From the NCBI RefSeq assembly GCF_030269645.1, contig NZ_BSTR01000043.1:1-64000 (forward strand): DNA of 64,000 nucleotides. Direction: 5' to 3'. The notes beneath the pieces were generated by a model. That model did not search any database. It had not been told where the DNA came from and saw only the letters and a program-made list of their open reading frames with translations. A program made the position numbers and the translations under genes. How positions within the stretch are numbered: position 1 is the first letter of the stretch; each line of letters begins with the position of its first letter. This DNA comes from Actinokineospora sp. NBRC 105648 (GTDB lineage: Bacteria > Actinomycetota > Actinomycetes > Mycobacteriales > Pseudonocardiaceae). Positions 34,253-43,760 of this stretch are shown here, piece by piece.

Positions 34253-34817
34253 CCGCATCCCCCTCACGTTGCTCGTGTGCGCCCTCACCGCGTGCACGAC
34301 ACCGGAAACCATTGCACCGCAAGCACAACAGCCCACCCTCGCGGGGCCGCGCCCGATCCCGGTGTCGACCGTGCGCCCGGTCGGGCTCAGCGTGGCGGCG
34401 ATCGGCGTCGAGGAGTCCGAACTGGTCCCGCTCGGACTGGGCGGGGCGGGCGAGCTGCTCCCACCCGCGGACTACGCCCGCGCCGGGTGGTACGCCGACG
34501 GCCCGGTGCCCGGCGACCCCGGGCCGGCCGTGCTGGCCGGGCACGTGGACTCCAAGGCCGGGCCCGCGGTGTTCTTCCGGCTCGGCGACCTGCGGCCCGG
34601 CGACCGGATCGTGGTGCGGCGCTCGGACGGTGCCGACGCGGTCTTCGCCGTCGACACCGTCCAGCGCCACCCGAAGGACGCCTTCCCCACCGGGGCCGTC
34701 TACGGCCCGGTCCCCGGCGCGGCCCTCCGGTTGATCACCTGCGGCGGTTCGTTCGACCGCCGTCGATCGTCCTATCGGGACAATGTGGTCGTCTTCGCCT
34801 CGGCGCTGCCCGGTTAG
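34245..34817 (+). CDS. Class F-type sortase, lipoprotein-like N-terminus
   Basis: 190-aa cysteine transpeptidase. The catalytic His is in VLAGHVDS, the nucleophile in RLITCGGSF (TLTC-like), and the Arg in SSYRDNVVVFA, as in class F/E sortases of actinobacteria. The N-terminus looks like a lipoprotein signal (LLVCALTAC), so the enzyme may be lipid-anchored instead of carrying a normal transmembrane anchor. The TTG start at 34245 overlaps the DUF4397 gene by 8 nt and follows GGCAGG, so it is coupled. The stop overlaps that of the opposing penicillin-binding protein gene (TTAG). Confidence 0.92.
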   Translation: MRSRIPLTLLVCALTACTTPETIAPQAQQPTLAGPRPIPVSTVRPVGLSVAAIGVEESELVPLGLGGAGELLPPADYARAGWYADGPVPGDPGPAVLAGHVDSKAGPAVFFRLGDLRPGDRIVVRRSDGADAVFAVDTVQRHPKDAFPTGAVYGPVPGAALRLITCGGSFDRRRSSYRDNVVVFASALPG

Positions 34818-36451
34818 CCCAGGGCGCCGAGGAACTTCCCGGTCACCCCCACCGCGGGCGCGGCCGCGCCCGCGTCCTCCACCAGCACCGCGAACGCCAC
34901 GTCGCCGCGGTACCCCGCGAACCAGCCGTGCGCGGTGGAGCCGTCACCGAACTGCGCCGTGCCGGTCTTGCCCGCCACCGCCCCGTACTGGCGCAGCGCC
35001 TCGCCGCGGCCCGCCGTGACCACCTCGCGCATCATCGTGCGCAGCGCGGTGGTGGTCGCGCCGGACGGCCCCTGGTACCCGACCTTCACCGTCGTGCGCA
35101 CGTCGGTGAACAGCCCCGGGGTCACGGCCGACCCCTTGGCCACCGTGGCGGCCATCAGCGCCAGCCCGAACGGGCTCACCTGCACCGTACCCTGTCCGAT
35201 GCTGTTCTCCACCTGGGCCGGGACCCCCGCCGCGGCGTCCACCCGGCCGGTCTCGGTGGTCAGGCCGGGGATCTCGAAGTCCGCCGCGAGCCCGAACTGC
35301 GCGGCCGCCCTGGGCAGTGCGTCCAGTGGCAGCCCGGCGGCCAACGCGGCGAAGGTCGTGTTGCAGGACTTGGCGAACGCCGTGCGCAGCGGCACCGGCC
35401 CCAGCTCGAAGTCCGCGTTGCGGATCGTCCGGGTGCCGATCACCTGCGAACCCGGGCACGGCAGCACGGTGTCGACCCCCGCTGTGCCCGCGCCCAGGAC
35501 AGCGGCGGCGGTGACGACCTTGAACGTCGACCCGGGCGGGTAGAGCCCGTTGAGCGCCTTGGGCGCCGTGCCTGCCGCGCTGTTCTGCGCGACAGCCAAG
35601 ATCCCGCCGGTCGAGGGCTGGATGGCGACCAGGTAGGCGGGCGCGGACACGGTGTCGACCGCCGCCTGGGCCGCTGCCTGCGTGCGCACGCTCAGCGTCG
35701 ACTTCTTCGGCTCCACCGACACCGGCGCACCGACGGTCCCGAACAGGTTCTCCACCTCCTTGCCCGCCGCGTCCACCAGTGCGACGCGGTTCGTTCCCGC
35801 CCCCTCGTCCTGCGCGGCGCCGGTGGCGTTACCGCGCAGCGCGGGCATCAGCAGCGGCGCGAAGGCCGGGTCTACCGCCTTCGGGCCGCCTGCCTGCCAG
35901 GTCAGCACGGGTTTGCCGTCCCGGTCGACCACCGCGTTCACCGCACCCCGCGGCACCGGGGCGAGCAGGGCCAACTGCCTGCCCTCGACGAGCTTCGGGT
36001 GCACCGCGGTCGGTGCCCACCTGACCCGCCACCGCGTGTCCTTCTTGACCAGGGTGACCACGCTCGCGTACTCCCAGACCCCGCCGGAGGCCAACTGCCA
36101 GTCGTACTTGAGCTGCAGCGTCGCCTCGGTGGCGGTCTCGGTGGCGGGCGGCGCGGACACCACCAGCGAACTCGGCTGCAGCGTGGTGTCCGCCTTGGTC
36201 AGCTGGGCCTCGGCGGCCACCGGGTCGTCGGTCAGCTGGGCCGCCGTCCGGTAGCGGCGGGCGGACAGCGCCGAGACGAACTCCGTGCCCACCTGGCCCG
36301 CGGTGCGGGTCGGTGTCACGGCCGTGGAGCCGGTCGCCGCGGCAGGCCGCGGCGGGTCGCCGGGCAGCAGCACGTACACCGCCAGCCCCAGGCAGACGAC
36401 GACGGCCAAGCCCCCCAACGACAAGATCCAGCGCTTGCGTGTTGTGGACAC
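34814..36451 (-). CDS. Penicillin-binding protein with NTF2-like domain
   Basis: 545-aa transpeptidase anchored by an N-terminal helix (WILSLGGLAVVVCLGLAVYVLL). Residues ~50-150 form the NTF2/MecA_N-like domain (VGTEFVSALSARRYRTAAQLT...LKYDWQLASGGVWEYAS). The transpeptidase domain carries SxxK as PPGSTFKVV, SxN as KSCNTTF and KTG as AGKTGTAQ. It resembles the mycobacterial PBP Rv2864c type. It is not part of the dcw cluster. The GTG start at 36451 follows GGGGGTAAGG. It lies 116 nt downstream of ileS and overlaps the sortase stop at its 3' end. It probably crosslinks peptidoglycan during elongation or envelope stress. Confidence 0.93.
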   Translation of the reverse strand: MSTTRKRWILSLGGLAVVVCLGLAVYVLLPGDPPRPAAATGSTAVTPTRTAGQVGTEFVSALSARRYRTAAQLTDDPVAAEAQLTKADTTLQPSSLVVSAPPATETATEATLQLKYDWQLASGGVWEYASVVTLVKKDTRWRVRWAPTAVHPKLVEGRQLALLAPVPRGAVNAVVDRDGKPVLTWQAGGPKAVDPAFAPLLMPALRGNATGAAQDEGAGTNRVALVDAAGKEVENLFGTVGAPVSVEPKKSTLSVRTQAAAQAAVDTVSAPAYLVAIQPSTGGILAVAQNSAAGTAPKALNGLYPPGSTFKVVTAAAVLGAGTAGVDTVLPCPGSQVIGTRTIRNADFELGPVPLRTAFAKSCNTTFAALAAGLPLDALPRAAAQFGLAADFEIPGLTTETGRVDAAAGVPAQVENSIGQGTVQVSPFGLALMAATVAKGSAVTPGLFTDVRTTVKVGYQGPSGATTTALRTMMREVVTAGRGEALRQYGAVAGKTGTAQFGDGSTAHGWFAGYRGDVAFAVLVEDAGAAAPAVGVTGKFLGALG

Positions 36452-36567
36452 GCCTTACCCCCAGAACCATCCCCAGTGCGCGGCGATCGCGCTTCGAACA
36501 CCATGCCAGGGAACGGCTTCCCGCAACCAGACCGATCGCGGAAAGCCGCAGCCCCGACACAGCTCCG

Positions 36568-39500
36568 TTACGCCTTGCGCACATCCACCCGCACGGTCAG
36601 ACCGTCGCCGACGGTGCCCTCGGACGCGCTCGCCGCCCCGTAGGCCACCGCGTCGGCCAGGGTCTCCCCCGCCAGGAAGGCCTCGTACGCCTGGATCGCC
36701 TCGACGACCTCGGCGGGCGCGTCGACGGTGATCAGCACCCGGTCGGAGACGTCGAGCCGGGCGTCCCGCCGGGCCTGCTGCACGACCCGCACCAGGTCAC
36801 GGGCCACGCCCTCGGCCGCCAGCTCCGGGGTGACCTCGGTGTCGAGGACCACCAGCCCGGAACTGCCCGGCAGCTCCGCGGTGGCACCGGCGTCGGTGGC
36901 CACCAGGCGCCGCTCGTACTCGCCGTCGAGCAGCTCGATGCCCGCCGCCACGACCGCGCCGGAATCAGTGGTCGACCACTCGCCCGCCTTGACCGAGCGG
37001 ATCACCTTCTGCACGTCCGCGCCCAGCCGCGGCCCGCAGGCGCGGGCGTTGACAGCCAGCTCGAAATGCCCGTGCGCGGCGACGTCGGTGGTCAGCTCGA
37101 CCGCCTTGACGTTCACCTCGTCGCGGATCAGGTCGCTGAACGGCGCCAGCACGGCCGAGTCCTCAGCCGCGACGAGCAGCCGCGCCAGCGGCAGCCGCAC
37201 CCGCAGCTTGTTCGCCTTGCGCAGCGCGAGCGCCGCCGAGCACACCTGGCGCACCCGGTCCATGCCCGCGACGAGCGCGTCGTCGGCGGGCAGCGAGTCG
37301 ACGTCCGGCCAGTCGGCCAGGTGCACCGAGCGGCCGCCGGTGAGCCCGCGCCAGACCACCTCGGTCGTCAGCGGCAGCAGCGGCGCGGTCAGCCGGGCCA
37401 CGATCTCCAGCACGGTGTGCAGGGTGTCGATCGCGTCGGTGTCCCCCGCCCAGAACCGGTCCCGCGAGCGGCGGACGTACCAGTTGGTCAGCACCTCCAG
37501 GTACTCGCGCGCCGTCTGACACGCCCCGGAGATGTCGTAGGAGTCCAGCGCGCCGGTCATCGACTGCACGAGCTGGCGGGTCTTGGCCAGCACGTACCGG
37601 TCTAGCACGTGCGTGGAATCCGTGCGCCACGTGCCTTCCTTGCCCTCTGCGTTGGCGTAGAGGGCAAGGAAGTAGTACGAGTTCCACAGCGGCAGCACCG
37701 ACTGGCGCACCGCGTCGCGGATCCCGCGCTCGGTGACCACCAGGTCGCCACCGCGCAGGATGGGGCTGGCCATCAGGAACCAGCGCATGGCGTCGGAGCC
37801 GTCGCGGTCGAAGACCTCGTTGACGTCCGGGTAGTTCTTGCGCGACTTGGACATCTTCTGCCCGTCGTCGCCCAAGACGATCCCGTGCGCGGCGCAGTTG
37901 AGGAACGCGGGCCGGTCGAACAGCGCGGTCGCCAGCACGTGCATCGTGTAGAACCAGCCGCGGGTCTGGCCGTTGTACTCGACGATGAAGTCGCCCGGGT
38001 AGTGGTCCTCGAACCACTCGCGGTTCTCGAACGGGTAGTGCACCTGGGCGAAGGACATCGCGCCGGACTCGAACCAGCAGTCCAGCACCTCCGGCACCCG
38101 GCGCATGGTCGAGGCCCCGGTCGGGTCGTCCGGGTTGGGCCGGGTGAGCTCGTCGATCGAGGGCCGGTGCAGGTCGGTCGGGCGCACGCCGAAGTCGCGC
38201 TCCAGCTCGTCGAGCGAGCCGTAGACGTCCACCCGCGGGTGGTCCGGGTCGTCGGAGACCCACACCGGGATCGGCGAGCCCCAGAACCGGTTGCGCGAGA
38301 TGTTCCAGTCCCGCGCGTTCTCCAGCCACTTGCCGAACTGGCCGTCCTTGATGTGCCCGGGCACCCAGTTGATCTGCTGGTTCAGCTCGACCATCCGGTC
38401 CTTGAACGTGCTGACCGCGACGAACCAGGACGACACCGCCCGCTGGATCAGCGGGTTGTCGCAGCGCCAGCAGTGCGGGTACGGGTGCACGTAGGTCTCG
38501 TGCCGCAGCAGCAGGCCAGCGTCCTTGAGGTCGCGGATGATCTGCTTGTTGGCCTCGAAGACGTGCGTGCCCGCGTACGGCGGGACCTCGGCGGTGAACC
38601 GGCCGTGCGGGTCGACCGGGACCACGACCTCGATGCCCGCGGCGTCGGTGACGGCCTTGTCCTCCTCACCGAAGGCGGGCGCGATGTGCACGACACCGGT
38701 GCCGTCCTCGGTGGTGACGTAGTCGGCGGCGAGCACCTGGTGGGCGTTGGTACGCCCCACGAAGAAGTCGAACGGCGGCGTGTAGCGGGTGCCGATCAGG
38801 TCGCTTCCCTTGTACCGCCCGACAACCGGCACGTCCTCGCCCAGCTCGCGGGCGTACGCGCCGACCCGCGCCTCGGCGAGCAGGTAGCGCTGGCCGCCGG
38901 ACTCGACCACCACGTAGTCCACGTCCGGGTGCACGGCGGCGGCGAGGTTGGACGGCAGCGTCCACGGCGTGGTCGTCCACACAAGTGCCCGCACACCGTC
39001 CAGCTCGGTGCCCGGCGCGGTCAGCGGCAGCCCCACCGTGACGGCCGGGTCCTGCCGGTCGCGGTAGGTGTCGTCCATCTTGGTCTCGGTGTTCGACAGC
39101 GGCGTCTCACACCGCCAGCAGTACCAGAGCACCCGGAAGCCCTCGTAGACCAAGCCCTTGTCGTGCAAGGACTTGAAGGCCCACATGACCGACTCCATGT
39201 AGTCCAGGTCGAGGGTCTTGTAGTCGTTGTCGAAGTCCACCCAGCGGGCCTGCCGGGTCACGTAGGCGCGCCACTGGTCGGCGTAGCGCAGCACCGAGGT
39301 GCGGCAGACCTCGTTGAACTTCTCGATCCCGAAGGTCTCGATGTCGCTCTTGGACGAGAACCCGAGCTGCTTCTCCGCCTCCACCTCGGCGGGCAGGCCG
39401 TGGGTGTCCCAGCCGAACCGCCGCTCCACCCGGTGCCCGCGCATCGTCTGGTAGCGCGGCACCAGGTCCTTGACGTAGCCGGTGAGCAGGTGGCCGTAGT

Positions 39501-39699
39501 GCGGCAGGCCGTTGGCGAACGGCGGGCCGTCGTAGAAGACGTACTCGTTGGCGCCGTTGTCGCCCGCCGGCCGGGCGTCCACAGAGGCCTGGAACGTCCG
39601 GTCGGCCGCCCAGTGGTCCAGGACGGCGGTCTCGAGCTGGGGGAAGGACGGCTGGGCGGGCACGGTCGGCTCGCCGGTGAACGCCCTGGGGTAGCCCAT
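36568..39699 (-). CDS. ileS: Isoleucyl-tRNA synthetase
   Basis: 1043-aa class I synthetase that charges tRNA-Ile. HIGH appears as [20 protein letters not shown], the editing domain follows ([16 protein letters not shown]), and KMSKS is in [13 protein letters not shown]. Length and sequence suit the eukaryote-like ileS2 type common in actinobacteria, which lacks a conventional C-terminal zinc finger. ATG at 39699 has GAGGAG 8 nt upstream; the sequence between them is the arm that pairs with the T-box core. Expression is controlled by the T-box leader at 39700-39919. Confidence 0.97.
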   Translation of the reverse strand: MGYPRAFTGEPTVPAQPSFPQLETAVLDHWAADRTFQASVDARPAGDNGANEYVFYDGPPFANGLPHYGHLLTGYVKDLVPRYQTMRGHRVERRFGWDTHGLPAEVEAEKQLGFSSKSDIETFGIEKFNEVCRTSVLRYADQWRAYVTRQARWVDFDNDYKTLDLDYMESVMWAFKSLHDKGLVYEGFRVLWYCWRCETPLSNTETKMDDTYRDRQDPAVTVGLPLTAPGTELDGVRALVWTTTPWTLPSNLAAAVHPDVDYVVVESGGQRYLLAEARVGAYARELGEDVPVVGRYKGSDLIGTRYTPPFDFFVGRTNAHQVLAADYVTTEDGTGVVHIAPAFGEEDKAVTDAAGIEVVVPVDPHGRFTAEVPPYAGTHVFEANKQIIRDLKDAGLLLRHETYVHPYPHCWRCDNPLIQRAVSSWFVAVSTFKDRMVELNQQINWVPGHIKDGQFGKWLENARDWNISRNRFWGSPIPVWVSDDPDHPRVDVYGSLDELERDFGVRPTDLHRPSIDELTRPNPDDPTGASTMRRVPEVLDCWFESGAMSFAQVHYPFENREWFEDHYPGDFIVEYNGQTRGWFYTMHVLATALFDRPAFLNCAAHGIVLGDDGQKMSKSRKNYPDVNEVFDRDGSDAMRWFLMASPILRGGDLVVTERGIRDAVRQSVLPLWNSYYFLALYANAEGKEGTWRTDSTHVLDRYVLAKTRQLVQSMTGALDSYDISGACQTAREYLEVLTNWYVRRSRDRFWAGDTDAIDTLHTVLEIVARLTAPLLPLTTEVVWRGLTGGRSVHLADWPDVDSLPADDALVAGMDRVRQVCSAALALRKANKLRVRLPLARLLVAAEDSAVLAPFSDLIRDEVNVKAVELTTDVAAHGHFELAVNARACGPRLGADVQKVIRSVKAGEWSTTDSGAVVAAGIELLDGEYERRLVATDAGATAELPGSSGLVVLDTEVTPELAAEGVARDLVRVVQQARRDARLDVSDRVLITVDAPAEVVEAIQAYEAFLAGETLADAVAYGAASASEGTVGDGLTVRVDVRKA

Positions 39700-39919
39700 G
39701 GGTGGTACTCCTCGTACGGATCGGTCGGACCCACACGGGGACGACGATCGACGGCTTTCCGTTGCCGCCGCGCGCCGCGGTACCACCCCGCTTGCCACCG
39801 GAACTCCGGTGACCTCTCTCGGCCGGCTGTGACGGGCCGGTCCCGTCCGGTTCTACTGGGGCTCGCGCCTGTTCCTCCGGAGGCTCCCCGGTGATGGCCG
39901 GATCAGCGCCTGTACGACG
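39700..39919 (-). promoter_or_regulatory. Translational T-box riboswitch of ileS
   Basis: The minus-strand leader contains the T-box core GGGTGGTACCGCGG (39788-39775) and, further upstream, a short Stem I with a likely ATC (Ile) specifier in GGCCATCACCGG. The core GGGTGGTAC is exactly complementary to GTACCACCC (39708-39700), which lies between the GAGGAG ribosome-binding site and the ATG. Uncharged tRNA-Ile binding would free the start region, so this is a translational T-box as in mycobacterial ileS. A TAAACT -10 box (39925-39920) overlaps the stop of the upstream gene. Confidence 0.9.
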
Positions 39920-39922
39920 AGT

Positions 39923-40573
39923 TTAACCCGGTGTGGCAAACCGGTTCTCAGCCGCCCGGTCCGCCGCGACCCTGATCAGCAGGTAGAGCACCGCGGCGTT
40001 GAGCACGTGCCAGGCGAAATGCGTGCCCAGCGGGAACGCCGCGCACACCCGGCTGTCGACCGTGCGCAGGGTCAGCGACACCGCGAACAGCCCGGCGGTC
40101 CCCGCGAACCACAGCGCGTACCGCCGCTCCCGGCGCACCGCCGTGATCACCGCCAGCGCCACCATGCCCAGCAGAGCCGGGAAGTAGGCGCCACCGAGGC
40201 GGACCACCAGACCGGTCAGCGCGGCGAAGGCCACGAACAGCGGCGCCCCCAGCCACGCCCACCGCCACCGCAGCCCGAGGAACAGCCGGGGAAAGATCAC
40301 CACATAGGTGAGCATGAAGGCGATGATCGGTGCGGTGTCGAACACGGCCGCCCACCGGGTGGCGACGGTATGGAAGACGAAGCTGCCCAGGCCGATCGCC
40401 ACGAGCAGCACGACGAGCGCGCCTACGCAGCGCGGAGCGCCCCGCCGGACGACGTAGCGGTAGGCGAAGAACGCCGCCACCAGGAAGGCGAGGTTGGTCA
40501 GCGCGTTGACGGGCTCGGACCAGAACTCCGGCCCGGTGCGCTCGCAGTACCCGTCGACCGGCATGTCGCCCAC
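39923..40573 (-). CDS. Ceramidase-like integral membrane protein
   Basis: About 216 aa with seven hydrophobic helices. The N-terminal YCERTGPEFWSEPVNALTNLAFL matches the alkaline ceramidase/PAQR-like pattern (CER...EPxNxxSN). Conserved histidines follow in SFVFHTVATRW and near the C-terminus in HFAWHVLNAAVLYLL, as expected of the zinc site. The substrate in actinobacteria is unknown. GTG at 40573 has GAGGG at a good distance; ATG at 40564 is the alternative. It lies 8 nt after the MFS gene and is probably co-transcribed with it. Confidence 0.88.
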   Translation of the reverse strand: MGDMPVDGYCERTGPEFWSEPVNALTNLAFLVAAFFAYRYVVRRGAPRCVGALVVLLVAIGLGSFVFHTVATRWAAVFDTAPIIAFMLTYVVIFPRLFLGLRWRWAWLGAPLFVAFAALTGLVVRLGGAYFPALLGMVALAVITAVRRERRYALWFAGTAGLFAVSLTLRTVDSRVCAAFPLGTHFAWHVLNAAVLYLLIRVAADRAAENRFATPG

Positions 40574-40581
40574 CCTGACCC

Positions 40582-41856
40582 TCAGTCGTGTACGGCCGGT
40601 GTCGGCTCGGCGAACATCGAGGGCCGGAAGGTCCGCCACACGCACGCGGTCAGCACGACCATCGCCACCCCGGCCGCCCAGAACGGCGCGGTGACCCCGA
40701 AGCCGCGGGCGACGAACCCGCCGACCAGCGAGCCGATCGCCGCGCCGCCGCTGATCAACAACGCGTAGACGCCGCCGACCCGCCCGCGCAACCGGTCGGG
40801 CACCGCACGCTGCCGCGCCGAGACCAGCACCACACCGAACACCGCGCCGTGCAGCCCGAATACCGCGAAGATCGTCCCCGCCACCCACGGGCTGTGCGTC
40901 AGCGCCAGGCCGAAGTGGGTGGCCGTCTCGATGAGCAGCCCGATCCGGACCAGCAGGCTGTCGCCGAACCGCCGCTGCAACGGCGCCGCCACCACGCTGC
41001 CAAGCAGCCCGCCGACCGCGGTCGAGGCGATCAGCAGGCCGAACGCCGCGTCCGGCAGCCCGAGCTGCTCGCGCGCGTAGAGCACCAGGACCGCCAAGGC
41101 GCCCATCAGCGCGATGTTCATCAGGCACAGCGACACCGCCATCGCCCGCAGCAGCCGGTGCGACCACGCCCAGCGCAGGCCCTCGACGATCTCGGTGCGG
41201 ATCGCCACCCGGGCATGCTCGGTGCGCGGCCGCGGCCGGTAGCGCACGGTCGCCATCAGCAACGCCCCGATGACGAACAGGCCCGCGTTGACGCCGAACG
41301 GCACCGCCGCGGCGAGCACGAACAGCGCCGCGCCGACCGGCGGCGCGACGAACATGTTCCCGACCACCACGACCGCGGTGAGCCTGCCGTTCGCCTTGGG
41401 CAGCGCGTCCGGGGCGACGATCGCGGGCACCAGCGCGCTGCTCGCGCTGTCGGCCACCGTCTCGGCCGTGCCGATGAGGAAGAACGCCGTGTACACCAGC
41501 GGGATCGTCACGTTCCCGGTCGCCACGGCCACCGCGGGGCCACCGATCACCACGGCGCGCAGCAGGTCGGCGGTGATGATCAACCTGCGCCGGTCGACCC
41601 GGTCGACCAGGACGCCGCTGAGGATGGCGAACAGCAGCCACGGCAACTGCTGGACGAACGCGGCACCGCCGATGGCGGCCGGGTCGTCGGTCAGGCTCGC
41701 GACCAGCAGCGGCCCGGCGGCCAGGGTGATGCCGTCACACAGGTTGGTGACGGCCGAGGCCGACCAGAGCCGGGCGAAGTCGGGCCCCAGCTTCGGCGTG
41801 GCAGGGATGGCTGTGCGGGTTGTCACAGCTCCCAGCATGCCCACATCACGGGACAC
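40582..41856 (-). CDS. MFS transporter (EntS/multidrug-exporter-like)
   Basis: 424-aa major facilitator with twelve predicted helices. It has the typical loop 2-3 motif (GVLVDRVDRRRLIITADLLRA) and the family region FARLWSASAVTNLCDGITLAAGPLLVASLT at the N-terminus. Export of a siderophore or drug is the usual role of this branch; the substrate is not known. The start is uncertain (GTG at 41856 or ATG at 41838). The downstream ceramidase-like gene follows within 8 nt. Confidence 0.9.
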   Translation of the reverse strand: MSRDVGMLGAVTTRTAIPATPKLGPDFARLWSASAVTNLCDGITLAAGPLLVASLTDDPAAIGGAAFVQQLPWLLFAILSGVLVDRVDRRRLIITADLLRAVVIGGPAVAVATGNVTIPLVYTAFFLIGTAETVADSASSALVPAIVAPDALPKANGRLTAVVVVGNMFVAPPVGAALFVLAAAVPFGVNAGLFVIGALLMATVRYRPRPRTEHARVAIRTEIVEGLRWAWSHRLLRAMAVSLCLMNIALMGALAVLVLYAREQLGLPDAAFGLLIASTAVGGLLGSVVAAPLQRRFGDSLLVRIGLLIETATHFGLALTHSPWVAGTIFAVFGLHGAVFGVVLVSARQRAVPDRLRGRVGGVYALLISGGAAIGSLVGGFVARGFGVTAPFWAAGVAMVVLTACVWRTFRPSMFAEPTPAVHD

Positions 41857-41885
41857 CCGGGTCGCGCGCTGCCGTCAGCTGAAGA

Positions 41886-42518
41886 TCATGTGGTTTCCGG
41901 GCGCGGCTGCCGGGCGCCCCGACCCTCGCGGTGCCGCGCGGCCAACACCGCGTCGGGACCGCAGAACGCGCACGGCGTGAAGCCCAACTGGCGCGCCTCG
42001 GCGACCGGCAGCGTGATCGTCGGCCTGCCGCCCACCCAGGCGCACCGGGGCAGGTGGTAACGCGGACGCTCGTCGAGCACCCGGACGTCCACCCGCAGGT
42101 CGGAGATCACCAGCAGGTCGGCGGCGTCGGTCGCCTCCTCGGGCGGCTCCCGGTCGGGGTCGTCGACCCCGATGGGCGCCTCGGCCTCCGCGTGCGCGGG
42201 GGCCGTGGGCACCTCGACCGGTACCGGCGGCCGAGCCTCGACGTAGTCGTCGGCCCGGTACTCGTCGACCGGCGGCAGCACCACCGAGGACTCCGAAGAG
42301 CCAGCGGTGTTCGCGATACCCACCGGCTCGGCCACCTCAGTGGCACCGGCCTCGGCCGGTGCCCGTCGGCGGTTGCCGATCCAGTCGACGACCAGGATCC
42401 CGGCGGCCACCAGCGAGACGGCGACCGAGATCCACGCCCACAGCGTGTTGGCCGTGGTGAGCGCGGCGACCAGCAGCCCGAGGGCGCCGAGCACCAGCAA
42501 CAGGACGATGAACAGCAC
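41886..42518 (-). CDS. Membrane protein with C-terminal HxxxC...CxxC metal-binding motif
   Basis: 210-aa protein with two N-terminal helices (LFIVLLLVLGALGLLVAALTTA and LWAWISVAVSLVAAGILVV). An acidic disordered linker (residues ~50-140) leads to a compact C-terminal module YHLPRCAWVGGRPTITLPVAEARQLGFTPCAFCGPD, which looks like a zinc-binding fold (H, C, C, C) similar to the Ada N-terminal Cys motif. The GTG start is at 42518. It lies directly downstream of wag31, a position suggesting a link to polar growth or cell-wall synthesis, but the role is unknown. Confidence 0.85.
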   Translation of the reverse strand: MLFIVLLLVLGALGLLVAALTTANTLWAWISVAVSLVAAGILVVDWIGNRRRAPAEAGATEVAEPVGIANTAGSSESSVVLPPVDEYRADDYVEARPPVPVEVPTAPAHAEAEAPIGVDDPDREPPEEATDAADLLVISDLRVDVRVLDERPRYHLPRCAWVGGRPTITLPVAEARQLGFTPCAFCGPDAVLAARHREGRGARQPRPETT

Positions 42519-42530
42519 CGGGTGCCCCGT

Positions 42531-42589
42531 GACGGGCTCAGGTGGCCCGGCGAGGCGCTAGCCGCCCCGCCGAGACCCCGTGAGCCGTC
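42531..42589 (-). terminator. Nested hairpin at the end of wag31
   Basis: Outer arms GACGGGCTCA (42531-42540) and TGAGCCGTC (42581-42589) pair with one bulge. The inner arms CGGCG (42548-42552) and CGCCG (42568-42572) enclose a further small GC stem. It overlaps the wag31 stop codon, so termination would fall in the gap to the next gene. Confidence 0.5.
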
Positions 42590-43409
42590 AGCCCGCCTCG
42601 GCCCGGGGGCCGAACGAGTAGCCGCTCTGCTGCCCGGCCCGGCCCTCGGTCGTCGGCGCCGCGGAACCGCGGTCGCCGAGCTCGCGCAGGCTGGACTCCA
42701 GGAACGTCTTGAGCCGGGTGCGGTACTCACGCTCGAAGGTCCGCAGCTCGTCGATCTTCTTCTCCAGCGTGGTGCGCTCCGCCTGCACCGCGCCGATGAT
42801 CTCGGTGTGCTGCCGCTGGGCGTCGCGCTCCAGCGTGGTGGCCTTCTCGCGCGCCTGCCGCTCCAGCGTCTCCGCCCGGGTCCGCGCGTCGTTCAGCATG
42901 GTCTCGGCCCGGGTGCGGGCCTCGTTGACCATGGTGTCGGACTTCGCGCGCGCCTCGGACAGCAGCTGCTCGGACTTGGTCCGCGCCTCGGCGAGCATCC
43001 CGTCCGCCTCGGCCTTGGCCTCACCGGTGAGCCGGTCGGCCATCTCCTGGGCGAGCCCGAGGACCTTGGCGGCCTGCACGTGGTGATCACCGCCGCCACC
43101 GGGGCTGGTCTGCTCCAACGAGCTCGGCGGCGGAACGGGCTGCAAGCGGCGCGGCGGCTCCTCGACCTGGCGCGCGGGTGCCACAGCGGCACCCGAGCGC
43201 GCGTCGTCGAGGTCGGCGCGAGCCGACTCGAGCTGCGCGTCGAGCTGCTCGACCTGCGCGCGCAGGTCGTTGTTCTCCTCGATCAGGCGGGAGAGCTCCA
43301 CCTCGACCAAGTCGAGGAACGCGTCCACCTCGTCCTCGTTGTAGCCCCGCTTGCCAATGGGAGGCTTGCTGAACGCGACGTTGTGCACGTCAGCGGGGGT
43401 CAACGACAT
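42588..43409 (-). CDS. wag31: Cell-pole growth protein Wag31 (DivIVA)
   Basis: 273-aa DivIVA homologue that binds curved membrane at the poles and recruits cell-wall enzymes in actinobacteria. The membrane-binding N-terminal domain is [43 protein letters not shown] Pro-rich linker (~80-110) precedes a long coiled coil with an 11-residue EARTK/RAETM-type pattern ([42 protein letters not shown]). ATG at 43409 has GAGGTGA upstream. It is followed by a hairpin and preceded by yggT. Confidence 0.97.
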   Translation of the reverse strand: MSLTPADVHNVAFSKPPIGKRGYNEDEVDAFLDLVEVELSRLIEENNDLRAQVEQLDAQLESARADLDDARSGAAVAPARQVEEPPRRLQPVPPPSSLEQTSPGGGGDHHVQAAKVLGLAQEMADRLTGEAKAEADGMLAEARTKSEQLLSEARAKSDTMVNEARTRAETMLNDARTRAETLERQAREKATTLERDAQRQHTEIIGAVQAERTTLEKKIDELRTFEREYRTRLKTFLESSLRELGDRGSAAPTTEGRAGQQSGYSFGPRAEAG

Positions 43410-43456
43410 CTGATCACCTCACGCACTCCAGGGCTGCAGGCACCCAGGTTTCCCCG

Positions 43457-43741
43457 TCACCTGGGATACGCCAGTCGCATCAGAATGAATACGACCAACA
43501 GCAGCACCATAATCGATAGGTCCAGGCCCACGCCTCCGATCCGGATCGTCGGGATGAGCCGACGAACAAGACGTACCGGAGGATCGGTCACTGTGTAGAT
43601 GGTCTCCAGCGTTACCGCAACCCCACCCGCCGGACGCCACTCCCGGGCGAACGTGCGGACGAGCTCCACCACGACGCGCGCGGTGAGCAACAGCCAGAAG
43701 GCGAACAACACCCAATAGACGGCGAGTAGCACTGGTTCCAC
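43457..43741 (-). CDS. YggT-family membrane protein
   Basis: 94-aa protein with two membrane helices (LLAVYWVLFAFWLLLTARVVVELV and LDLSIMVLLLVVFILMRLAY) flanking the loop TDPPVRLVRRLIPTIRIGGVGLDLS, the YggT signature. It is a standard member between sepF and wag31 in actinobacteria, where a role in division or osmotic stress is assumed but not proven. The GTG start is at 43741, 19 nt after sepF. Confidence 0.93.
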   Translation of the reverse strand: MEPVLLAVYWVLFAFWLLLTARVVVELVRTFAREWRPAGGVAVTLETIYTVTDPPVRLVRRLIPTIRIGGVGLDLSIMVLLLVVFILMRLAYPR

Positions 43742-43760
43742 AGCTCAACTCTGCCATCAC

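Noticed and set aside
37609-39894. Plus-strand open frame of 761 codons opposite ileS
   Set aside because: Antisense shadow of ileS that also crosses the T-box leader.
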